Below are positions 33,734 through 42,317 of a DNA stretch of 45,599 bases, in pieces (positions within the stretch are counted from its first letter, which is position 1; the number at the start of each line of letters is the position of its first letter). The DNA is from Bacillota bacterium (GTDB taxonomy: Bacteria > Bacillota > Clostridia > Lachnospirales > Lachnospiraceae). Where the stretch lies: positions 1 to 45,599 of the forward strand of contig JAEZPG010000066.1 in the NCBI GenBank assembly GCA_023413555.1, written 5' to 3'. Made by a program: the position numbers and the translations under genes. Below the pieces are notes generated by a model. That model did no database searches. It was not told the origin of the DNA and was given only the letters and a program-made list of their open reading frames with translations.

Positions 33734-36373
33734 ATGGCAAAGGTGAAGATTTATGAATTAGCAAAAAGTTTAAATAAATCCAATAAAGATATTATTCAAT
33801 TTTTGAATGATAAAGGTATTGAAGTTAAAAGTCATATGAATAGTATCGAGGACAATCAAATTGACCTTGTTAAGAAACAGTTTGGAGTGAAAACTCCCAG
33901 TGAGACACCAAGTAAAGTTTCTGCTATCGATGTTAAAGAAAGGCCTATCATGCCAGCTGTTAGGGAAGAGGCAGCAAAAACTAATAATACAAAACTAAAT
34001 CAGAATGGACAAAACAGAAGTCAAACTATGAATAATCAGAATAGATCAAACACAGGAACTGTGAACCGCACCCAGAGTAGTGGTTCACAAGGTAATAGAC
34101 CACAAGGAAATCGTACACAGGGTAATGGCCATCAGGGTTATCGTTCACAAGGAAGTAACCAGCAAGGAAACCGTCCACAGGGTAATGGTCAGCAGGGGAA
34201 CCGTCCACAAGGAAGTAACCAGCAAGGAAACCGCCCACAGGGGAATAGGCCACAAGGAAGCCGTCCACAGGGAGAAGTTAATGGACGTAATGTAACTGGA
34301 GGTACTGGAGCAGCTGGAAGAGACAATCGACCATACAGAAATGATGGAAGACCTGGGCAGGCTGGTGGCCAGAACTATTCCAATAACCGTAATGCAAACC
34401 AAAATCGTGCACCACAGGGCCAGGACAATCGCGATAACAGAAACAATAGAAACGACAACAGAAGCAATAACAACAAAAATAACAATAATAGATTTAACGG
34501 AAATAACCGTAATAATCGTAATAACAATCACAATCAACAGCAGAATAACGTACCAGCTAAGGATCCAAACAGAAAAGGTGCATTTATAAAGCCAGAAGTA
34601 GTAAAAGTAGTAGAAGAGGAAATCAAGCAAATCGTAATTCCAGAAACTATTACATTAAAAGAACTGGCTGATAAGATGAAACAGCCTGTTGGAGCAATCG
34701 TAAAGAAATTGTTTATGCAGGGCAAGATGGTTTCTATTAACTCTGAGATTTCCTATGAGGAAGCAGAGGAGATTGCTATGGAATATGACATCATTGTAGA
34801 ACTGGAAGAGCAGGTAGATGTGATTGAAGAGTTGTTAAAGGAAGATGAGGAGGAAGAAGGCAACCTTGTAAAACGTCCTCCGGTAGTTTGTGTAATGGGT
34901 CATGTTGACCATGGTAAGACATCTTTGTTAGATGCCATTCGAAGCTCTCATGTAACAAGTGGAGAGGCTGGTGGAATTACTCAGCACATCGGTGCATCTG
35001 TGGTGAAGTATAATGGAGAAAATATTACTTTCTTAGATACTCCAGGACATGAAGCTTTTACTTCTATGCGTATGCGTGGAGCTCAGTCCACTGATATTGC
35101 AATCCTTGTTGTAGCTGCTGATGATGGTGTAATGCCTCAGACAGTGGAAGCGATTAACCATGCTAAGGCTGCAGGAATTGAGATTATCGTTGCTATTAAC
35201 AAAATTGATAAACCAAGTGCCAATATAGAGCGAGTAAAACAGGAACTTGTTGAATACGAATTAATTGCTGAGGATTGGGGTGGAAGTACTATTTTTGTAC
35301 CAGTTTCCGCTCATACTAAGGAAGGTATTGATCAGCTTCTTGAGATGATTCTTTTAACTAGTGAAATCCTTGAGTTAAAGGCTAATCCGAACCGGAATGC
35401 CAGAGGTATCGTAATTGAAGCCAAACTGGATAAAGGGAAAGGTAGTGTTGCCACAGTCCTAGTTCAGAAGGGTACTCTTCATGTAGGAGATCCTATTGTT
35501 ATAGGTTCCTCCTATGGTAAAATCCGTGCCATGCTTGATGACAAGGGTCGTCGTGTAAAGGAAGCAGGTCCTTCTACACCTGTGGAAATTCTTGGATTGA
35601 ATGATGTTCCTGAAGCTGGTGAGGTATTCTTAGGAACTGACAACGAGAAAGAAGCAAGAAGTATTGCTGAAGTTTATATTAAGAAGTCCAGAGAAAAGCT
35701 TTTAGATGATACTAAGGCAAAATTGTCTCTTGATGGTTTATTTTCTCAGATTCAAGCAGGTAATATTAAAGAATTAAACTTAATAATTAAAGCAGACGTT
35801 CAGGGCTCTGTAGAAGCTATGAAACAAAGCCTTCTTAAATTAAGCAATGAGGAGGTTGCAGTTCGTGTTATCCATGGCGGTGTTGGTGCAATTAATGAAT
35901 CCGACATTATGTTAGCTAGTGCATCAAATGCTATTGTTATCGGCTTTAATGTTCGTCCGGATCATGCTGCAAAGGACATTGCAGAAAGAGAACTGGTAGA
36001 CCTTCGTCTTTACAGGGTTATCTATAATGCAATTGATGATATTGAAGCAGCCTTAAAGGGTATGCTAGAGCCTATTTATGAAGAAAAGGTTATTGCTCAC
36101 TCTGAGATTCGTGCTACTTTTAAAGCATCTGGTCTTGGTACGATTGCAGGCTGTTATGTATTAGATGGTAAAGTGCTGCGTAATACCAAAGTTCGTATCA
36201 CTCGAGAAGGTAAGCTGATCTTCGAAGGTAATCTTCAGTCCTTAAAGATTGTTAAGGATGATGTAAAAGAGGTTGCCAAGGGATATGAATGTGGTATGGT
36301 ATTTGAAAAATTCAATGATGTAAAAGAATTTGACCAAATTGAACACTATATGATGGTGGAAGTTCCTAGGTAA
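33734..36373 (+). CDS. infB: Translation initiation factor IF-2
   Basis: IF-2 is the GTPase that brings initiator tRNA to the 30S subunit and promotes 50S joining. In this 879-residue protein an IF2_N helix (KIYELAKSLNKSNKDIIQFL) starts the chain. A disordered, highly repetitive Gln/Asn/Gly/Arg-rich linker (about 95-275) follows, then a second IF2_N-type domain (LKELADKMKQPVGAIVKKL). The GTPase comes next, with G1 GHVDHGKT near 389-396, DTPGHE near 435 and NKID near 489, and after it domains II-IV, including the C2 initiator-tRNA-binding end. The linker is built of tandem repeats such as QGNRPQGN. AAGT separates the GG-rich Shine-Dalgarno from the ATG. Confidence 0.98.
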   Translation: MAKVKIYELAKSLNKSNKDIIQFLNDKGIEVKSHMNSIEDNQIDLVKKQFGVKTPSETPSKVSAIDVKERPIMPAVREEAAKTNNTKLNQNGQNRSQTMNNQNRSNTGTVNRTQSSGSQGNRPQGNRTQGNGHQGYRSQGSNQQGNRPQGNGQQGNRPQGSNQQGNRPQGNRPQGSRPQGEVNGRNVTGGTGAAGRDNRPYRNDGRPGQAGGQNYSNNRNANQNRAPQGQDNRDNRNNRNDNRSNNNKNNNNRFNGNNRNNRNNNHNQQQNNVPAKDPNRKGAFIKPEVVKVVEEEIKQIVIPETITLKELADKMKQPVGAIVKKLFMQGKMVSINSEISYEEAEEIAMEYDIIVELEEQVDVIEELLKEDEEEEGNLVKRPPVVCVMGHVDHGKTSLLDAIRSSHVTSGEAGGITQHIGASVVKYNGENITFLDTPGHEAFTSMRMRGAQSTDIAILVVAADDGVMPQTVEAINHAKAAGIEIIVAINKIDKPSANIERVKQELVEYELIAEDWGGSTIFVPVSAHTKEGIDQLLEMILLTSEILELKANPNRNARGIVIEAKLDKGKGSVATVLVQKGTLHVGDPIVIGSSYGKIRAMLDDKGRRVKEAGPSTPVEILGLNDVPEAGEVFLGTDNEKEARSIAEVYIKKSREKLLDDTKAKLSLDGLFSQIQAGNIKELNLIIKADVQGSVEAMKQSLLKLSNEEVAVRVIHGGVGAINESDIMLASASNAIVIGFNVRPDHAAKDIAERELVDLRLYRVIYNAIDDIEAALKGMLEPIYEEKVIAHSEIRATFKASGLGTIAGCYVLDGKVLRNTKVRITREGKLIFEGNLQSLKIVKDDVKEVAKGYECGMVFEKFNDVKEFDQIEHYMMVEVPR
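34088..34274 (+). repeat. Tandem DNA repeat in the IF-2 linker
   Basis: Degenerate units of 15-21 bases around caaggaaaccgtccacaggg repeat about ten times. They encode Q-G-(N/S)-(R/Q)-(P/Q)-Q blocks. All units keep the reading frame, so copy number can vary without frameshift. Confidence 0.85.
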
Positions 36374-36395
36374 ATCAAATTTTAGGAGGCCTAAT

Positions 36396-36791
36396 ATGAG
36401 GAAAAATAGTGTAAAGAATACGCGTATTAATGGTGAAGTGCAAAAGGAATTAAGTAAGATTATCAGCATGGAGATTAAGGATCCGAGAATTCATCCAATG
36501 ACCAGTGTGGTTAATGTAGAGGTGGCTCCAGATCTGAAACATGCCAAAGTATATATTAGTGTATTAGGCAATGAAGAGGAACGTAATGACACTTATGCAG
36601 GTTTAAAGAGTGCTGCTCCTTATATCAGAAGTTTGTTAGCTAAAACCATTAATCTCCGCAATACTCCGGAACTACATTTTATTATGGATCAGTCTATCGA
36701 GTATGGAATCAATATGTCAAAGCTTATCGATGAGGTCAATCATAAAAACGATAGTTCAGAAAAGGAAGAAGAAGATGGAGAAACTATTTAA
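36396..36791 (+). CDS. rbfA: 30S ribosome-binding factor RbfA
   Basis: This 131-residue KH-fold protein helps 16S rRNA 5'-end maturation and cold adaptation. The family pattern is clear: NTRINGEVQKELSKIISMEIKDPRI near the start, VNVEVAPDLKHAKVYISVLG in the middle and LRNTPELHFIMDQSIEYG near the end. AGGAGG precedes the ATG. The end overlaps nrnA by 17 bases in another frame. Confidence 0.97.
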   Translation: MRKNSVKNTRINGEVQKELSKIISMEIKDPRIHPMTSVVNVEVAPDLKHAKVYISVLGNEEERNDTYAGLKSAAPYIRSLLAKTINLRNTPELHFIMDQSIEYGINMSKLIDEVNHKNDSSEKEEEDGETI

Positions 36792-37743
36792 TTTATTAGA
36801 TGGTGCCCATTCTATTGGAATAACAGGTCATGTAAGACCCGATGGTGATTGCGTCGGGTCATGTATGGCACTGTATCATTATATTTTAAATGTCTTTCCC
36901 AAAATGCAGCTGGATGTATATCTGGAATCAGTACCTAGTGTTTATAGATACATCAAGCATGTTAATCAGATAAAGACAACAATAGAGGGCAGCGAGAATA
37001 AATGTTATGATTTATTTTTTTCTCTTGATTGTGGAGATTTAGAAAGACTTGGCTTTGCAGGTCAGTTATTTTCCAATGCTAAAAGAACAGTAAACATCGA
37101 TCACCATATCAGTAATACTTTATTTGGGGATAAGAATATTGTGCTTTCACAAGCCAGTTCTACCTGTGAAACCCTTTTTGGACTAATGGAAGAGAGCTAT
37201 ATCAATAAAGATGTGGCAGAAGCCTTATACACTGGCATTATTCATGATACTGGTGTATTTAAGCACTCCAATACTTCTAGCGAGACTATGCGTATTGCCG
37301 GTCGCTTAATTGAAAAAGGTGTTGAATTTTCTAGAATTATTGATGAAAGTTTTTATCAGAAGACTTATATACAGAACCAATTATTAGGTAGATGCTTGAC
37401 GGAGAGCATAATGGCCCTTAACAATACATGTATTATTTCTGTACTATTAGATAAAACAATGCAGTTTTATGGCGCTAACGGTAAGGACATAGATGGAATT
37501 ATTGATCAGTTGAGGGTGACAAAAGGAGTAGAGGTAGCAATTCTGATTCATGAAATTGGTCCACAGACTTATAAGGTGAGTATGCGTTCCAATAATCAGG
37601 TGAATGTAAGTCAGATTGCTGTCACTTTCGGTGGTGGTGGACACATACGAGCTGCAGGCTGTACCATGACTGGTGACTATCATGATGTTATAAATAATAT
37701 AATTCGATTAGTAGATGTACAACTTAGGGAGCAGTCTAAATGA
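36775..37743 (+). CDS. nrnA: DHH-family nanoRNase / pAp phosphatase NrnA
   Basis: NrnA degrades RNA oligonucleotides of 2-5 bases and dephosphorylates pAp, recycling end products of RNA decay and sulfur metabolism. This 322-residue protein has the DHH motifs HVRPDGDCVGS (with the metal-binding Asp residues), SLDCGD, NIDHHISN and a later IIHDTGVFKHSN. The DHHA1 C-terminal GGGGHIRAAG is the substrate-binding glycine loop. A longer in-frame start (36703) lies deep in rbfA without a ribosome binding site. The ATG at 36775 follows AAGGAAG and is the family's normal N-terminus. Its stop overlaps the truB start (ATGA). Confidence 0.95.
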   Translation: MEKLFNLLDGAHSIGITGHVRPDGDCVGSCMALYHYILNVFPKMQLDVYLESVPSVYRYIKHVNQIKTTIEGSENKCYDLFFSLDCGDLERLGFAGQLFSNAKRTVNIDHHISNTLFGDKNIVLSQASSTCETLFGLMEESYINKDVAEALYTGIIHDTGVFKHSNTSSETMRIAGRLIEKGVEFSRIIDESFYQKTYIQNQLLGRCLTESIMALNNTCIISVLLDKTMQFYGANGKDIDGIIDQLRVTKGVEVAILIHEIGPQTYKVSMRSNNQVNVSQIAVTFGGGGHIRAAGCTMTGDYHDVINNIIRLVDVQLREQSK

Positions 37744-38663
37744 TCAATGGTGTAATCAATGTTTATAAAGAAGCTGGATTTACTTCTCATGATGTGGTAG
37801 CGAAACTTCGAGGGATTCTAAAGCAGAAAAAGATTGGCCATACAGGAACATTAGACCCTGATGCCACAGGAGTGTTACCTGTGTGTTTGGGTAATGGAAC
37901 GAAGCTTTGTGATTTGTTGACCGATAAGGACAAAACCTACGAAGCAGTTATGCTTTTAGGGGTTACCACAGATACACAGGATACGTCAGGGAAAGTTGTT
38001 GAAAAAAAAGATGTTTTAGTTTCTGAAAAAGAGATAAGAGAGGCAATTTATTCATTTGTTGGAGACTACAACCAGGTTCCTCCTATGTATTCCGCCCTTA
38101 AAGTAAATGGTAAGAAATTGTATGAGCTTGCCAGGGAAGGTAAAGTAGTGGAACGTAAAGGCCGACCTGTTAAGATATACGACATAACCATAAATGAGAT
38201 TGACTTAAAAGCTCATAAAGTTACAATGACAGTACAGTGCTCAAAAGGCACTTATATTCGAACTCTTTGCCAAGATATTGGAGACAGTTTAGGTTGTGGT
38301 GCTTGTATGAGTGGACTAAAGCGTACAAAAGTAAGCCAATTTACAATTGAAGAAAGCATTAAGCTTCAGGAGATTGAGGATATCGTTAGAGAAGGCAGAA
38401 TATTAGATGTAGTTACCTCTGTCGATGCTATGTTTCCACAATATGATACGATCGTAATAAAGGAAGATGCCTGTCGTCTGATTTATAATGGGAATCGTTT
38501 TTTAGAACAGAATATAAACAGTTGTCAGCGAGGGGAAGGTCGAGCTGACAATACATGCTCAGCGGGAAGAAAAGTCCGAGTTTATGACTACCAGGGTAGG
38601 TTTGTGGGTATATATGGAGAAGCTGATCAAGGGGTATATAAGCCAGAGAAAATGTTTCTTTAG
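37740..38663 (+). CDS. truB: tRNA pseudouridine(55) synthase
   Basis: TruB makes pseudouridine 55 in the T arm of nearly all tRNAs. This 307-residue protein has the catalytic Asp39 in KIGHTGTLDPDATGVLP, the YDKxxxYE-like DKDKTYEAVM, VPPMYSALKVNGKKLYELAR (about 116-135) and SKGTYIRTLCQDIG. A PUA-like tail ends the protein. The tail contains an extra loop of about 16 residues rich in Cys, Arg and Gly (CQRGEGRADNTCSAGRK) that common homologues lack. The ATG overlaps the nrnA stop (ATGA), implying coupling. Confidence 0.97.
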   Translation: MINGVINVYKEAGFTSHDVVAKLRGILKQKKIGHTGTLDPDATGVLPVCLGNGTKLCDLLTDKDKTYEAVMLLGVTTDTQDTSGKVVEKKDVLVSEKEIREAIYSFVGDYNQVPPMYSALKVNGKKLYELAREGKVVERKGRPVKIYDITINEIDLKAHKVTMTVQCSKGTYIRTLCQDIGDSLGCGACMSGLKRTKVSQFTIEESIKLQEIEDIVREGRILDVVTSVDAMFPQYDTIVIKEDACRLIYNGNRFLEQNINSCQRGEGRADNTCSAGRKVRVYDYQGRFVGIYGEADQGVYKPEKMFL

Positions 38664-38693
38664 TGAGGCACGTATAAGCTGAGGAGAAGTAGA

Positions 38694-39635
38694 ATGAGAT
38701 ATATTAATGAGACAACAGATTTTCAGCTACACAATAGCGTAGTTACATTAGGTAAGTTTGATGGTCTTCATATTGGCCACCAGATGCTTCTTAACCAAGT
38801 CTTAGAATTAAAGCAAAAGGGATTTCAGTCTGTGATGTTTACATTTTCCCTTCATCCCTATAATTTATTTTCTGAAAGGGAGCTTAGACTGATTTATACA
38901 AACCATGAAAAATATTATCATCTGAAACAAATGGGTTTTGATGTTCTTATTTCTTACCCATTTACCAAGCACACAGCTGACATAAACCCAAAGGATTTTA
39001 TAAAGAAGGTTTTGGTGGAACAGTTAGATGCCAAGGTAGTTGTAGTAGGGGAAGATTTTTGCTTTGGCAAACATCGTAAGGGTAATGTTGACTTGTTGAA
39101 GGAATTGGCTTTAGAGTATGGCTATAAAGTATATTCCCATCCTAAACTTACTTCAAATAACCAGGTAGTTAGTAGTACAAGAGTACGTGATGAACTGTTG
39201 AAGGGAAATATGGAAGAAGTACAAACTTTACTTGGACGACCATTTTCGATTCGTGGCGAAGTGATTCACGGAAGAAGGCTTGGCAGAACCTTTGGTATGC
39301 CAACTATTAATATTCAACCACCGGAAGAAAAATTACTGCCTCCTAATGGAGTATATGGCTCCACCATAATCATTGATGACATAAAACGATATGGTGTCAC
39401 TAATATAGGCTTCAAACCAACTGTTGGATCGGAACCTAGACCTGGAGTGGAGACCTATATACTGGATTATACAGGAGATTTGTATGGTCAGGAGGTGGAG
39501 GTAAATCTTCATCATTACATGAGGTCAGAATTGAAATTCGACACAATAGAACAGTTAAAAGAACAGATGCAACGTGATATGGAGTATGCTATTCAGTATT
39601 TTAACCGCGATGTGTCGCCGACGGATTATAAATAG
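38694..39635 (+). CDS. ribF: Bifunctional riboflavin kinase / FAD synthetase
   Basis: RibF phosphorylates riboflavin to FMN and adenylates it to FAD. This 313-residue protein has an N-terminal nucleotidyltransferase domain with LGKFDGLHIGHQMLL (nucleotide binding), VVVGEDFCFGKHRKGN and STRVRDELLKGN. A C-terminal riboflavin kinase domain starts near 185 with FSIRGEVIHGRRLGRTFGMPTINI and contains NGVYGSTI and PGVETYILDYTGDLYGQ. GGAG precedes the ATG. It is the last gene of the operon, and its stop overlaps the convergent MocR gene by 10 bases. Confidence 0.96.
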   Translation: MRYINETTDFQLHNSVVTLGKFDGLHIGHQMLLNQVLELKQKGFQSVMFTFSLHPYNLFSERELRLIYTNHEKYYHLKQMGFDVLISYPFTKHTADINPKDFIKKVLVEQLDAKVVVVGEDFCFGKHRKGNVDLLKELALEYGYKVYSHPKLTSNNQVVSSTRVRDELLKGNMEEVQTLLGRPFSIRGEVIHGRRLGRTFGMPTINIQPPEEKLLPPNGVYGSTIIIDDIKRYGVTNIGFKPTVGSEPRPGVETYILDYTGDLYGQEVEVNLHHYMRSELKFDTIEQLKEQMQRDMEYAIQYFNRDVSPTDYK

Positions 39636-41059
39636 GATTGCAGGAGTTTATAGAATTCCTGTAATCCTTTTTTAATCTGGCTATCCTCCATATTTGAAAA
39701 TCCCATTAAAAAGGATGCGTTGCGACCAAGCTTATCTTTTATATAGTAAGGAGATAGAGGATAGAGACCAATTCCTTTACTTTTTGCTTTATCAATCAAT
39801 TCCTGCTCTGATACAGGAAGATTAATCTGAACCACAAGATGAAGACCTGCATTTTCACCAATGACAGTAATTAGATTTCCAAAACTATGGAGAACTTCTA
39901 ACATGGTATCATGCCTTCCTTTGTAAAGTTTTTTCATCCTATTTAAATGTCGTTCAAAATGTCCCTGTTCTATAAAATCTGTCAGGATTTTCTGGTCCAA
40001 CCTAGATACCGTGGAGGAGTAATGGGACAAACTTTCTCTATATAGCTGATAGAGAGGAAGCGGAAGAACCATATATCCGACACGAATAGAAGGAGCAATG
40101 GAACGAGAGAAGGTTCCAATGTAAATTACTTTTTGATCGGTATCCAGATTTTGCAGGGATGGAATAGGTCTTCCTTTATATCGAAATTCACTGTCGTGGT
40201 CATCTTCTATAATATAACGGTTTACCGCTTCCTTGGCCCATTGAAGCAAGGCAAGACGTCTTTTGATAGACATTACACTGCCTAGAGGAAACTGATGTGA
40301 TGGGGTTACATAGGCAATATTTGCAGGAGTTTTTCTTAACTGATCTACGTTCATACCTTGAGCATCTACAGGAATAGCCACTGAGTTTAGGTGCATACTC
40401 TTAAAAATATGGTTGGCCTGGGTATAGGATGGATCTTCCATCGCAATGATATCTGTTGGATGTAATAATTGAGAGAGAAGTTGTATCAGGTAATCTGCAC
40501 CTGCACCTATTATCATCTGATCAATATCACAATTTACCCCTCTTGACTGCTCTAAATAATGCTTAATTGCTAGTCGAAAGGTGTAATCGCCTTGATTATC
40601 TCCAAGTAAAAAGCAGGAGGCCTCCTGATCGAAGACATGTTTCATAAGTTTTTGCCAGATATTAACTGGGAAGTGAGAACTGTCAATGGCATTAGGGTCA
40701 AAATTATAGAGTAGATGAGAATTCGATTCAGAAGAGACATAATGTCTACTGCTTCCCTGGCTTTTGTAAATAGATGTAGTTGTGTTGGTTTGGCTTTGTT
40801 CAGAGAGGTATAAATTATTGATATCATTTACGAAATAGCCCTTTTGTGGATAGGAGTCTACGTAGCCCTCGGATAGAAGTTGACTGTAGGCCATGTCGAT
40901 AGTGTTACGGCTTACCTGAAGATGAGAAGAGAGACTTCGGGTGGATGGTAATCTTTCTCCTTTTTTTAGTCTTCCTGTTAGAATTTCTTGCTTAAGGTGA
41001 AGATAAATCTGTTCGTATAAAGGAGAGGTGTCTTGGTTATTTAAGTCAATAGTAATCAT
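39626..41059 (-). CDS. MocR/PdxR-type GntR regulator with aminotransferase-like domain
   Basis: This 477-residue protein has an N-terminal GntR winged helix (about 5-75: PLYEQIYLHLKQEILTG, LPSTRSLSSHLQVSRNTIDMAY, GYVDSYPQKGYFV), a linker, and a fold-type I aminotransferase domain (about 120-470). Such regulators sense pyridoxal phosphate or a PLP-amino acid adduct. The aminotransferase part keeps EDPSY, YVTPSHQFPLG and IIEDDHDSEFRY. However, the Schiff-base lysine expected in GTFSK is Arg319 (GTFSRSIAPSIRVGY; codon CGT at 40105-40103), so covalent PLP binding should be impossible. A TTG 18 bases upstream is in frame, but AAGG lies 6 bases before the ATG at 41059. The target genes are unknown. 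Confidence 0.88.
   Translation of the reverse strand: MITIDLNNQDTSPLYEQIYLHLKQEILTGRLKKGERLPSTRSLSSHLQVSRNTIDMAYSQLLSEGYVDSYPQKGYFVNDINNLYLSEQSQTNTTTSIYKSQGSSRHYVSSESNSHLLYNFDPNAIDSSHFPVNIWQKLMKHVFDQEASCFLLGDNQGDYTFRLAIKHYLEQSRGVNCDIDQMIIGAGADYLIQLLSQLLHPTDIIAMEDPSYTQANHIFKSMHLNSVAIPVDAQGMNVDQLRKTPANIAYVTPSHQFPLGSVMSIKRRLALLQWAKEAVNRYIIEDDHDSEFRYKGRPIPSLQNLDTDQKVIYIGTFSRSIAPSIRVGYMVLPLPLYQLYRESLSHYSSTVSRLDQKILTDFIEQGHFERHLNRMKKLYKGRHDTMLEVLHSFGNLITVIGENAGLHLVVQINLPVSEQELIDKAKSKGIGLYPLSPYYIKDKLGRNASFLMGFSNMEDSQIKKGLQEFYKLLQSYL
39634..39674 (+). terminator. ribF operon terminator inside the MocR gene end
   Basis: AGGATTGCAGGA (39634-39645) pairs with TCCTGTAATCCT (39657-39668), then TTTTT. It lies within the last codons of the convergent minus-strand gene, so one DNA stretch encodes protein on one strand and a terminator on the other. 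Confidence 0.8.
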
Positions 41060-41171
41060 AGGCTTCCTTTCTGACAATACGTGAAACTGGCACTGTCTGT
41101 GCAGAATATAAATAATAGATTAACAGTACCACATTAATTGTTACAATGCAAATTGGAATTACTTCAACAAA

Positions 41172-41200
41172 TTGACTGTATATATGAACTATGCTACAAT
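41172..41200 (+). promoter_or_regulatory. Promoter of the repeat-tailed membrane protein gene
   Basis: TTGACT (41172-41177), 17-base spacer, TACAAT (41195-41200), 45 bases before the ATG at 41246. Confidence 0.75.
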
Positions 41201-41245
41201 ATTGTTTATATGTTCTATATATCTCAATCTAGGGAGGATTTAAGA

Positions 41246-41887
41246 ATGAGGAAAGAAAATTATGGTGTACCAGCAGCTTTATTAAATGTTATGATTTATG
41301 TATGTGCTCTTTACATTTGTGTACAAAGCCCAAGCATGCTATGGGTATTAATCGGGCTTACAGTTGCTGTATTCGTACTTGGTTTTGGAAGTACCGTAAA
41401 GAAAACTATGGTTCAAGCTAATGCAATAGTGTTAATGTTCATAGCTGTAAATGTTTTGTTTGCATTTATTGGTTATTTCTTTGACTTTGCAAACACTCCT
41501 GATGAATTTTCTGGTAAATCTTTAGATAATACATTCAATGAGTTTGTAAGAACTGTTAATATTATTCTTAATATTGCAGCCTGTGTTATCTTTGCTCTAT
41601 TAGGAATCATGGCATTAATAAAGAAAGATCTGTTTGTGGGTGCTGTGCATATGGCAGTGGATGGTTTCATTCCTCGCCCTGTATATCAGCCACAGCAACC
41701 GTTTAATGGTCAGTCACAGCAACCGTTTAATGGTCAGTCACAACAACCGTTTAATGGTCAGCCACAACAATTTAGTGGTCAGCCACAACAACCGTTTAAT
41801 GGTCAGCCACAACAGTTTAATGGTCAGCCACAACCGTTTAGTGGTCAGCCACAACACTTTAATGGACAACCTCAACAACCTAAATAA
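41246..41887 (+). CDS. Membrane protein with Gln/Pro/Asn-rich tandem repeat tail
   Basis: This 213-residue protein has four hydrophobic helices (about 10-25, 29-45, 50-75 and 103-128), followed by a C-terminal tail from about residue 148. The tail is made of eight or nine repeats of (S/P)QQPFNGQ or shorter (P)Q(Q/H)F(N/S)GQ units. No family is recognised for the membrane part. The tail is probably cytoplasmic or surface-exposed and disordered. A longer in-frame ATG at 41138 lies before the promoter; GGGAGG 8 bases before 41246 fixes the start. The gene appears monocistronic. Composition resembles the Asn/Gln-rich head of the protein at 5028-5510. Confidence 0.75.
   Translation: MRKENYGVPAALLNVMIYVCALYICVQSPSMLWVLIGLTVAVFVLGFGSTVKKTMVQANAIVLMFIAVNVLFAFIGYFFDFANTPDEFSGKSLDNTFNEFVRTVNIILNIAACVIFALLGIMALIKKDLFVGAVHMAVDGFIPRPVYQPQQPFNGQSQQPFNGQSQQPFNGQPQQFSGQPQQPFNGQPQQFNGQPQPFSGQPQHFNGQPQQPK
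41691..41880 (+). repeat. 21-24 base tandem repeat encoding the QQPFNGQ tail
   Basis: Units close to caaccgtttaatggtcagtcaca repeat about eight times, with the first three nearly identical. All lengths are multiples of three, so slippage would change only the repeat number in the protein. Confidence 0.9.
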
Positions 41888-41920
41888 ACTTTTAATTGAG
41901 AAAATTAAATTAAAAAAGCC

Positions 41921-42040
41921 TTTACAATAGATATGGCTTATGTTAATATTACGAAGGTAAAGAATTCCGATGCTCAGAACTAGGACACTCCGACCTATTT
42001 CTTAGTATTTGGAGTATCTCAATAATTAGGAGGATTTATT
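41921..42040 (+). promoter_or_regulatory. rpsO promoter and leader
   Basis: TTTACA (41921-41926), 17-base spacer, TAATAT (41944-41949). The following leader of about 85 bases is more G/C-rich and holds CGGAGTG-type complementarity (ACACTCCGACC against GGAGTATC). S15 represses its own mRNA in several bacteria through leader structures. Whether this leader has such a fold is not proven by eye. Confidence 0.5.
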
Positions 42041-42307
42041 ATGATTAGCAAAGAGAAGAAACAACAAATTATTGCTGAATATGGTAGAACAGCTCAGGAT
42101 ACAGGTTCACCAGAAGTTCAGATTGCTTTATTAACTCAGAGAATTACTGAATTAACAGAGCATTTAAAAAGCAACAAGAAGGATCATCATTCTAGAAGAG
42201 GTCTTCTGAAGATGGTAGGTCAGAGACGTGGTTTGCTTGAATATTTGAAGAAAACTGATCTTGAAGGATACCGTAAATTAATCGAACGTTTAGGATTAAG
42301 AAAATAA
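42041..42307 (+). CDS. rpsO: 30S ribosomal protein S15
   Basis: This 88-residue protein has the usual length. It binds the 16S rRNA three-way junction as a primary assembly protein and takes part in subunit bridge B4. Conserved segments are YGRTAQDTGSPEVQIALLTQRI, LKSNKKDHHSRRGLLKMVGQRR (with the HHSRRGL rRNA contact) and LLEYLKKTDLEGYRKLIERLGLRK. AGGAGG precedes the ATG. It is monocistronic with its own promoter and terminator. Confidence 0.98.
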   Translation: MISKEKKQQIIAEYGRTAQDTGSPEVQIALLTQRITELTEHLKSNKKDHHSRRGLLKMVGQRRGLLEYLKKTDLEGYRKLIERLGLRK

Positions 42308-42317
42308 TATACCATAA

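Noticed and set aside
34080..34280. CRISPR-like array
   Set aside because: The repeats are degenerate, contiguous and coding; there are no spacers.
34026..34630. Several long frames on both strands across the IF-2 linker
   Set aside because: They arise from the repetitive codons; their products are low-complexity with no start signals.
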